Assembly: GCA_903813345.2 (NCBI GenBank)
Contig: CAIIXF020000040.1
Span: 1 to 45,890 of the forward strand
Length of the DNA stretch: 45,890 nucleotides
Source: Owenia fusiformis
Taxonomy: Eukaryota > Annelida > Polychaeta > Sabellida > Oweniidae
Direction: 5' to 3'
How positions within the stretch are numbered: the stretch's first letter is position 1; every line of letters begins with the position of its first letter. This document shows, piece after piece, positions 37,783 to 45,890 of this stretch. A program made the translations under genes and the position numbers. Under the pieces are notes generated by a model that did no database searches, was not told the origin of the DNA, and worked only from the letters and a program-made list of their open reading frames with translations.

Positions 37783-38007
37783 ACCAATGTCAGACATCAG
37801 AGGCTTCACCTATCAAGTTCTGATAGAGTTGACCAGCAATATTGAGTCCCAAGAGATCCGCAGACTCTCCAATACTGATAATGGACCGGAGCACCAAAGA
37901 GCATCTACAACAGATGATGTTCAAGGATTCTTTTCAATTACTAGAAGGATGCTTGGAGGAGCCTTTACCCTCAAGGACTTCAGGAGACAGTGGAGAAAGA
38001 TTTCAAG
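37783..38007 (+). CDS. ASTTDD exon (copy 3)
   Basis: Identical to 1058-1282, open, with the same acceptor and TTTCAAG|GTACAT donor. Confidence 0.5.
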
Positions 38008-38903
38008 GTACATGTAATATATTATTACAGTAGAATGCAAGAGGAACATACTTTGGACCACAAAAAAGGTTCCACTTGTGAAGTGTTCAACTTAGCAGGT
38101 TCTATTGTATATATATTGTATAAAATAAAGGTATAACAATAACAAAACAGACCTGTTTATTGAAATATTACCTCAACTCGCTGTGTCATTTAGATTGGCA
38201 TTCTGTTGTATCCATTTCTTTTGAACAGTTTTTGTAAGCACCAGCGCCATAGGGGAAAAAGGGTAGGGTGCTTCCTCTGGTGTGTCTGAGCATTAATATC
38301 AGCTGTCTCTAGTCAGATCGACTAACAAAACAACCTTTTTTGGCGTTGTCGTGTTGGCTGAGAGGACTTGAAGACTTATAAAAATCAACAACATATGGCA
38401 ACAAATACATTGTTGCTACAAGTATCCATGCTCATTCTAGAAAAATAAGCTGTGACATCATAACAATGAAGCTTTGTTGCCAAAATATCTATGTATATTC
38501 AACAATATTGTTGTGACACCATAAGCGAAAGATGAAATACTAGGCTACTGTAAAAGTATGCCATAATACAAAATCATTTGAGAAAAGCTTTCTTGTACTC
38601 ATACATGAGCAATATCGTCCATTCTTAACTCGATAAAGAAGAATTATCAAAGCTCAGATGGGACGACCTTGCACAAGAACCTCTATATTGTATTCTTTCC
38701 AATTTATTTAAAGTATACAATCCTAAACAAGACACTGTATTATGCACACGTGTACAAATACCTGTGAAACATGGGTTTGCCTATACTGTTAACGGACTGT
38801 TAACAAATCTCAAGGTTGTCAATTTGCCTCGAAGTAGATTGCCAGTACATGAACTACCCTGGCCAGTTTGGTGTAGCTGTGGAAAGGCCAGCTTGGTGTA
38901 GCT

Positions 38904-39290
38904 GTGGAGAGGCCAACATCTGTTCACGGACTGCAACTAAAGAACTTTGATGCTCCAAAAATTGTGAACCAGGATAGCAAAACAACAGCATTTTACAACA
39001 ACATTTGCGAAAGCTGCATTGAACCTGATCATACCTGCTGTGTGGGTTCTTCCATCACCACCACAGATATCAATCACACTAATTTTATACCACTGAATAA
39101 TAAGGAAGATGATTTTGAAGAGCCATACATGCCATTAGAACAACTTGCACCAGGAGTGCCTTCTGATCATGTCGATGTAGATGACTGGTGTAACATTATA
39201 TGTAACAGCCTCCATGAAAAAGAACTGGCTTTATTTGAGACTCTCGTGGCATCCAGAAAAGCATACCTAGATGTTTATTTGTTCAATTAA
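38904..39290 (+). CDS. Cys-rich ORF (copy 3)
   Basis: Identical to 2179-2565, including the insert that separates the WCSCG motif from the ICESC motif. Confidence 0.4.
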   Translation: MERPTSVHGLQLKNFDAPKIVNQDSKTTAFYNNICESCIEPDHTCCVGSSITTTDINHTNFIPLNNKEDDFEEPYMPLEQLAPGVPSDHVDVDDWCNIICNSLHEKELALFETLVASRKAYLDVYLFN

Positions 39291-39311
39291 TTTGTGTGAA
39301 TATTGTTTCAG

Positions 39312-39526
39312 AAAATCTTCCAACAGAAATGCCCCCAACACTCAGGGATAGATTTTGTGCAGGAAATGCGAATTACAATAGAGAGGTGTCAACTATTCTA
39401 AATTTATGTGGGCAACTCACTAAACAACAGCTGCCATGGGAAAAAACACTAATTTTTGTACCTCCGACAGCAACATGTTTTTCCTGTAATTCTAATTTAT
39501 CATCGCACAACCAACAAAACTTGTAA
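39312..39526 (+). CDS. Terminal exon with CxxC-HN motif (second copy)
   Basis: Identical to 2587-2801, after the same TTGTTTCAG acceptor. Confidence 0.4.
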
Positions 39527-40307
39527 CAATGAATGGAATAATTGAAAGGCTTAAGGTATGCATATATAGAGAGCATGCAACTTAGATTTACAGTATAAAG
39601 TAACTTTTTTCATTTATACACTTTAAGAAATTCATTTCATAAAATGTTTTTATGTTTCTGTGTAAAAATTTGCTGCCTAACCATTGACAATTTTGTAGTT
39701 ACAAGATATACTGGTGCATAGTTTGTACGTTGTCATGTATTAACAATTCAAAGCAAAAACTTTGAAATTTTTTTTTTTTGAGGAAATGATGAAATATTTA
39801 TAGTTTAATTTCATGTGCTTGCTCTTGGCAAGACTTAAGTACTGAAGCATTTCTGCTTTGAGCCTTTCGGATAGATGTCGCTGTAATATATTTTTGTTAT
39901 TCATTTCTAAGTAAAGATGGCTCTATTTCAATGTATATAACCACAGCACAAGCTGTGGAACTTTAGTTTGAGTTCTGATGCTGAGAAAACGCGAGATATT
40001 CTGATTTGTAAGACTGAGTTTATTGTAAATAAAACGATAAAGCCGTATTATAGCTTTATCAAACTGACATTTCTGAGTTTTTTATTTCTTTATCAAGCAC
40101 CAATCAATCAATTTTATGAACCTACACATAGTTAGGCTTCAGTACCTTCGTATTACCGTATGTTAACAGATTCTTGAGCAGTGCTCACGTTATTTCTATA
40201 CAACTACAGCTACACCCTCATTATTGTTATATTGGAAATGTGGGTTATATTACTCATGTATTTTTTATTATAGCTCTGCCTAAGGTGTCCCAATTGCAGG
40301 ATTAATT

Positions 40308-40862
40308 ATGGCCTCACCAAATATGGCACTTCTGAATCTGGGTACAGGTTTTATACTGAGGAGGGATTTTATTGAAGTTTCAAAAGCCACAAAACTAGTA
40401 AATCTTATGGCAAAACTAAAAACAATACTACCTAGACGAACCTTAGAAACTATATATAAACTTTATGTTAGACCAATAATAGACTATGGTTGTGTAATAT
40501 ATAATACTTCTGAAAGGGCTAGCCAAATGATTGAGAACATACAATATAGAGCATCTTTGGTGGTCACTTGGGGAATGAAAAAATCAAGCTATGTAAAAAC
40601 AATAAACAACCTTGGATGGTCAACATTAAAATGTCGAAGAAGCTACTTTAAGATCTTAATACTCGCAAAAATTATTTATGGGCAAACTCCCAATCATTAT
40701 AAAAAAATTCTTCCAGGAAAGGTCTTTGACAGAACAAATTACGACTTAAGATCAGCAGGTGAATACCAGTTAATTAATTATTTACCAGTTTGTCAAGTTG
40801 TTGTGCGACAAAGAATTTACAGACTGGAACAGCTTCGGGTTGTATCCCAACTTATTAAATAA
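40308..40862 (+). pseudogene. LINE RT C-terminal fragment (second copy)
   Basis: Identical protein to 3584-4138 and still fully open. Confidence 0.8.
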
Positions 40863-41005
40863 TCAGTAACTTTAATGAATATGCCAAATGCCAAAGGGAA
40901 GGGTGACTAAAAACTTTAAAGAAACCCAACAAGAAACATTGGCACTGCTGCAATCCCACAAACAGAGGAGGCACCCAAGGTCAGACTGTTAAATACAGGA
41001 TCAAC

Positions 41006-41335
41006 CTGTATTTAATATATAAAGGAATCACAGACAGGTGCCACGCTATGTATACTTTCCTAAAGTTGTACAGCATTACCAAGAGTGCCAATCATTTGTC
41101 AACAGTTGCTACTACGGTTCAACTTGTAGATGAGGTCATATTACCCTGGATTAACTAAGTCAGAACTAATGATGATCAGCCTGCACTTCTAATACCAGAT
41201 ATGTTCACTGCCCATCCTCATAATATCTTCAAGATGCTGAGGGAAAACATACTTATATATATAGTGCACCACTATATAAACTACTTAGTATACTCTAATA
41301 AACTATTTATAGATGAGTCATCAGGATTTCTTTAA
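41006..41335 (+). pseudogene. Pogo-like DDE_1 fragment (second copy)
   Basis: Same as 4282-4611 with the same single internal TAA. Confidence 0.65.
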
Positions 41336-41416
41336 GAGACCTCAGTTTCATGCCATTGTCTAAGCCACCACTCCCAAAAAAATCATTCACATATTAACAA
41401 CTACTAATCCTACTAT

Positions 41417-42011
41417 ATGGAGAATAGTAATCACATTGCTGAGAACTTACTCGGAACACCATCACCCATGGAAGGCGAATGAGACGATATTATAGCATCT
41501 GCAGAGCTAACAACAATTACTGATAGCCAGGCGAATATGCTAAAACAGCAACACCATGCAAACTTAGGCAAAACCAAAATCAAGGCGAAGCTGAAGCTGA
41601 ACCTCAACAAGAAAGGCGCCACCCCCACCCTACCCAACCCGCGGAAAAAACAACATCATGGAAACACTTGAACTCACACCAACCAAAACTGCCAAAAGCA
41701 ATCAACTTGCCACAGACCAAACAACCCTTGAGTCGCTAAAACAAGAAATCCTTTGGGAAAAAAACACCTACAAGGCGCACTACAGGCCATAGCAAACTCA
41801 CCCTCAGGAATCCCAAAAGGGCTCATCCCCAAAATACCGTGCGGGGGTACTTGAAAAAGACACTACTGACATTAAAGAAGCGTTCGACGCAATATTATAC
41901 AAATTCAGGAACGACCTAAAGAATGCAGCCACTCTACACATACAAACAAGACTTGCCTTCCACAAAACAGGTGGACACCCTCACCAGCAAACTTGCCAAC
42001 ACCATGGGTAA
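41417..42011 (+). pseudogene. ORF1/gag-like remnant (second copy, extra frameshift)
   Basis: As 4693-5286, but one extra A in the GCGGAAAAAAC run near 41648 shifts the Lys-rich part, so it carries one more lesion than copy 1. A G-to-C change at 41617 lies in the same region. Confidence 0.35.
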
Positions 42012-42591
42012 AACGGAAGCAGAGAAAACTACCAAGGAGCTAAAAAATACAGCTTCAAAGTAAAACATGATCCTACCACTTGAGAGTTGACAATTCACTG
42101 TCGAGCCATTTATTTATTTTGTTGTGCTAATTAAATATGCGAGCATGCGCAGATATAATGTAGAAATAAGGGAGTGGAAGGGATTGAACTGGAGAAAACT
42201 GGAGAAAAAAATTATAAAACATGATTGTGACGCTGCTCCACATACCTGCGACTCCTGTTACCATAACAACCATAACTTTTTTATTTTGAAACAATTTGTC
42301 ATGAGAGTTGCAGGATAAATTATTACAATGTCATTCTACAATCTGTAGCAATTTCATCTCACAAAAGGTAAATCTATTGAAATTAGAGCATTTGTATCTT
42401 TACTTTCAGGACACCCTGTATTTACCTTATAAAGCACTTGTATTTTCAGAGGAAAGCAACAACAGTAAACAATCTCTGGGGTTCTTTCAGCAATGGCAGA
42501 ATAACCAAAGACACTGACAGTGATTTCTTCTTTCCGGACTAGACCTGCATCTAAGAGAGGTACTGTAGTACAGTACATTGTGAATATGATC

Positions 42592-42945
42592 TTATTTTGC
42601 CTATAATTAACAATAATGCCACCATACATACAGTTTATGTTTATAAGTTATACTAAAAGAGCTTCAAACACTTATACAGCTTACTTGAGAGCAAAAGCTC
42701 ATATTGATGGATTAGCTTTGCAGCGTTTCATGCCTAGACATTAGGATTCGGACTATACCTGGACTCTTAAAATATAGTTCAGTGATAAGATATTGACTTA
42801 CAGAGGTGTTTTTGAATAATATTATTGTATCAATTGGATGACATCACTTTCTAAACATGTTAAAAAAATTAATACTTAACATATGTCTACAAATATCAAA
42901 TGTTTTATTATAAATATCATACATTGGTTAACATTGCGCTTTCAA
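42592..42945. repeat. Dispersed repeat G, copy 3
   Basis: Identical to 5867-6220 as far as seen. Confidence 0.85.
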
Positions 42946-42995
42946 TTTTGTTCTAACAGAAAAGTTTTTCAGGTGACCATATATTCATATATTGA

Positions 42996-43395
42996 GCCTG
43001 CTGACCACCAGCACAAGCTGCACCCAAGAGGCAATTGGTTGAGCCTACTGATGGACCACCAGCACAAGCTCCACCCTTGAGGCAACTGGTTGAGTCTGCT
43101 GATGGACTACCAGCACAAGCTGCACCCTTGAGGCAACTGGTTGAGTCTGCTAATGTACCACCAGCACAAGCTGCACCACTGAGGCAACTGGTTGAGTCTG
43201 CTGATGTACCACCAGCACAAGCTGCACCACTGAGGCAACTGGTTGAGTCTGCTGATGTACCACCAGCACAAGCTGCACCACTGAGGCAACTGGTTGAGTC
43301 TGCTGATGTACCACCAGCACAAGCTGCACCACTGAGGCAACTGGTTGAGTCTGCTGATGTACCACCATCACAAGCTGCACCACTGAGGCAACAGG
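42996..43395 (+). repeat. 51-bp coding VNTR, 8 units (second copy)
   Basis: Same unit number and sequence as 6271-6670. A tandem array keeping identical copy number in both copies supports very recent duplication or an assembly overlap. Confidence 0.95.
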
Positions 43396-43466
43396 ACGGC
43401 GAATGTAGGGATGGAAAAGGTGATGGTACTGGTGAGAGCAGTAATAGTAGTGACAGTAATCGCTAA
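43040..43466 (+). CDS. 17-residue repeat exon (second copy)
   Basis: Same protein as 6315-6741. Confidence 0.35.
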
Positions 43467-43504
43467 AAAGGGCCCTTGCGACATTGCAGGCTTGCGATAG
43501 CTTG

Positions 43505-43612
43505 ATGAATGACCCCTCAGCTAAGGACAGCTTGACAGATCTGTTTCAAAAAAGATTGGGAGCTAATGCTGAACGATTAGCTGAACTAGCAAGCAGCAAC
43601 ATCAATGAGTAA
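43505..43612 (+). CDS. Small helical ORF (second copy)
   Basis: Same as 6780-6887. Confidence 0.3.
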   Translation: MNDPSAKDSLTDLFQKRLGANAERLAELASSNINE

Positions 43613-43847
43613 TAGTAGTAGTGGTAGTGATGAGGACAGTAATAGTGAAGAGAATGTAGTAGACAGTGATTTGAGGATGAAGGACATTGCCTGTAAGGCC
43701 AGACTACAAGACGAAATGGTTATCAGCTTGCCTTTCTGTATGGTAGAAGAAGGTTGGAGATGTAAGTACTCGTGGTCGGAAAACAAAGTGTACTACTACA
43801 ACAAGGAACTTCATGTGGAACAATGGGATAGGCCAGTCCTTAAATAG
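43605..43847 (+). CDS. WW-domain-like ORF (second copy, Arg to Cys)
   Basis: Same as 6880-7122, except for GWRCKY in place of GWRRKY. The change falls in the first strand of the WW-like fold, not on its two Trp or the Pro. AATAAA follows at 43876-43881. Confidence 0.45.
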   Translation: MSNSSSGSDEDSNSEENVVDSDLRMKDIACKARLQDEMVISLPFCMVEEGWRCKYSWSENKVYYYNKELHVEQWDRPVLK

Positions 43848-43875
43848 GGAATGCATTATATTGTAATCTAACTAG

Positions 43876-43881
43876 AATAAA
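43876..43881 (+). terminator. Poly(A) signal (second copy)
   Basis: AATAAA, 28 bp after the stop of the WW-like ORF. Confidence 0.5.
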
Positions 43882-44563
43882 GGAGAATTGTAAATACCGT
43901 ATTTGCCCTAATTGGGGACCATGTTCCTATTAGCGCCCGGGAGTCCGGGACGATAATAATTGTCATTGTGTATTGTTTATGATAAAATTGTATCAAATAT
44001 AGTTGACTTTATGACTAGGCCTAGGTATGTTGTATTTGTTGAAGTAGTCGGTCCCGACATGTAAATCCGAAACAAGGCTGTTATGATTTAAAATTCAAAA
44101 TTTCAAATTTGATTCAGCAGGTATGAGTAAAATACTGATGTAAGTACATATTTATTATTCCATTCGTGTAGCAAAAAGAGTGGGATATGTATGAACCCCT
44201 CGGTCCATGCAAGCGTGGTGAATTTCACAAACCAAAATTTTCTTCCGATTTTTTTTTAAACTGAAATCCTACGAGATATGGAAAAAAACTATGCCTTTTA
44301 GCTTAAAGTTAAATGTTAAAGAAACTGTTTCTTTTTGTCATTTGGTCCATCCAATCACTTTTATCAGTCAGATTTTACCATGGGACACTAAAAGCTGTCA
44401 TGTGCAGCCAATCAAGGGTGGATTTTGAATCTAATGGTGTCAAATTATTCAAGAAAGATTTGTCTTGGTATCCCAAGTAAATTTTAGGGGAAAAGTCAAA
44501 ATTAATCAAAAAATTTAATATTTTTTAGGACACTGTAGTAAACACTATTTTACAGTATTCTAA

Positions 44564-44707
44564 AGAAGAAAAAAACAAGATGCAACACGTAAAGAGGTTA
44601 ACGAATCCCTAAGTGGATTCCAGGCCGATCCAAAGGAATTCTTTACTGATCTAAATGCATACCTTACAAACAGATACAAAGGGGTAGACAAGAAGCAGAA
44701 TCCCTAA
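44564..44707 (+). CDS. Small exon-like ORF (second copy)
   Basis: Same as 7839-7982. Confidence 0.25.
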   Translation, partial: RRKKQDATRKEVNESLSGFQADPKEFFTDLNAYLTNRYKGVDKKQNP

Positions 44708-45361
44708 ATATGATTGCCTATATTGGGAAATTTCTTTTTTCAATAGATCCCAAAAAAGTTTCTGTTGAAAAAATTAATACCCAAAACCTCGAGAGGTTTG
44801 TATTATCTCATATATACAGGGTAATCCAAAAAAATTTAACCCTTACAACAAGCTATATCTCTGTGAATACCTGCAGACATATCAAAACATTAGGCCTTTC
44901 TTTAAAAGATGTGAAAGTATGAGCTGAGTACTACAGGTATTAAAATAAACATATATATCTCATAATGAGTTTGCAGAAAGTGGGAAGATGTCAACAATAG
45001 ACAAAAAATTACAAAACAAATTTAAATAATAACTTTCATACCCAATAAATTATTTATAGATGAGTGATCAGATTTCTTTTAGAGACCTCAGTTTCCAATT
45101 GAGTCAAATGCTACCCCTTTGGAAGTTATTGTAGGAATCACCTAAGCATAGAAACACTGCTGCATTAAGGTGAATAGGCTCCTCAATGAAAGACCCAGCT
45201 GACATATTTGTTGCAAGCAGACTTTGTTTCCAATCACTTACAAAAATGTTCGGTATAATACGCGTCTCTCTAGGATTTCTTTCAAATGGGTAATGTTATG
45301 AATTATACAAACATTGCACACTTTTTAACTGCTTAAGTTTGCAGTTGTTTTATCGTTTCAG

Positions 45362-45579
45362 TAATGCCTACTTTTCTGTTACTCAAACAAGAGAGATATT
45401 GCTATCTAGGTGTCTGTATGCGGTGGAATTTTCGATAAAACCCAAACTTACAAACATTGATTTGCTAGATACTGTTACAAATGATCTAGAGGAAAAGCTT
45501 TCAATACATGATGTGATCAACCCTAATACTATCAACTCTTGGGAAGACCATATCAAATCTTGGCCTAATGTTGACCTTG
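45362..45579 (+). CDS. Exon with W-x5-SWPNVD motif (second copy)
   Basis: Same as 8637-8854, with the same acceptor and donor. Confidence 0.3.
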
Positions 45580-45710
45580 GTTAAGCCAAGTGATTACACA
45601 ACACCACAGCAAGATGATCAAACATGCAACATTAGATAGGTGGTAGTCATGTTATATCAGTAAACATTTATTTGAAAAAACACAGACAGCGGTAAATACT
45701 TATATAGTTT

Positions 45711-45890
45711 ATGGCTCGATCTGTGAGAAGTTTTCAACAATGGTCTGACCTTTTGGAACCATCCCCTGACAACAGAGTTTGTTCTCTTCATTTTCAAGAT
45801 GGCAAGCCAACAGACTTCAACCCTCTTCTAACACTTCAATTTAGATCGAAAGTGAAACATGAATCTGAGTCCCAACATACCCAGAGAAGA
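45711..45890 (+). pseudogene. THAP remnant, cut by window end
   Basis: Same as the start of 8986-9177, including the CSLHF and GKPT motifs. Truncated by the window limit. Confidence 0.55.

Larger units (their letters stand above)
36993..39282 (+). repeat. Block C, copy 3
   Basis: Near-identical to 268-2557, including the four-unit 14-bp repeat (37326-37381) and the 31-bp insert. Adjacent to the complete element F. Confidence 0.95.
36726..45890. repeat. 36.7-kb-spaced direct repeat, copy 2
   Basis: Second copy of 1-9165, cut by the window end inside the THAP remnant. Offset 36,725 (36,724 between the poly-T run near 39778 and the extra A near 41648). Confidence 0.97.

Noticed and set aside
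1-45890. CRISPR array or phage/prokaryotic island as explanation for the repeats
   Set aside because: The tandem repeats have no spacers, genes have introns and poly(A) signals, and all mobile elements are eukaryotic types.
1-45890. Giant LTR retrotransposon with 9.2-kb terminal repeats
   Set aside because: The repeat ends coincide with the window ends, not with TG...CA termini. No primer-binding site, polypurine tract or gag-pol is seen, and the repeat itself starts inside element F.

Overview
The window looks like AT-rich nuclear DNA of a metazoan, most likely a marine invertebrate. This is an inference. Coding pieces are short, broken and bounded by GT/AG splice sites, AATAAA signals occur, the debris comes from eukaryotic DNA transposons and LINEs (hAT with TTF/DUF4371, pogo-like DDE_1, mariner, PIF/Harbinger DDE_Tnp_4, THAP), and no operon or Shine-Dalgarno architecture is visible. 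I cannot name the species. Most entries are exons or decayed exons, not whole genes.

Large-scale layout. Bases 1-9165 recur at 36726-45890 with only about a dozen differences, so the window is one full 36,725-bp unit plus the first quarter of a second. A further copy of part of this repeat (block C, 268-2557) lies at 19255-21511. Upstream of it sit blocks D (17956-19058) and A (19069-19254), which recur at 31329-32260 and 35069-35252. In the second locus the same D-A-C order is split by a 2.8-kb segment E (32261-35068) between D and A, and by a 1.74-kb TIR transposon F (35253-36992) between A and C. Locus 1 at 19255 is the matching unoccupied site of F.

Region by region. 1-267: right end of F. 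268-2801: OTU-like protease fragment, an 'ASTTDD' exon and Cys-rich exons. 3584-5286: LINE RT C-terminus, pogo-like DDE fragment and a gag/ORF1-like pseudogene. 6271-7156: a 51-bp coding VNTR and a WW-like terminal exon with a poly(A) signal. 7839-9407: small exons ending in a THAP remnant. 9.4-17.9 kb: exon debris, a 33-bp VNTR, a 1,073-bp mariner with 189-bp TIRs, a 410-bp MITE-like element, a RecQ-like fragment and a 30-bp coding repeat. 17.9-21.5 kb: blocks D-A-C. 21.5-28 kb: mostly unassigned sequence with a zinc-finger pseudogene, clean small exons, a large foldback palindrome and a 499-base gap. 28.1-31.3 kb: two hAT fragments flanking a 1.5-kb inverted-repeat element that contains a hAT-type MITE. 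32.3-35.1 kb (E): the most gene-like stretch, with a promoter-like region, an AUG-terminated leader exon able to join either of two open exons, a 187-codon orphan ORF, a poly(A) signal and a two-exon small secreted protein gene. 35.25-45.9 kb: F and the second copy of the end repeat.

The proteins do not form an obvious pathway. The common thread is mobile-element biology: repeated integration, nested insertion and segmental duplication. The best candidates for something undescribed are the E segment, the F filled/empty-site pair, and the 36.7-kb repeat unit, which could be a tandem array, a circle or an assembly artefact.
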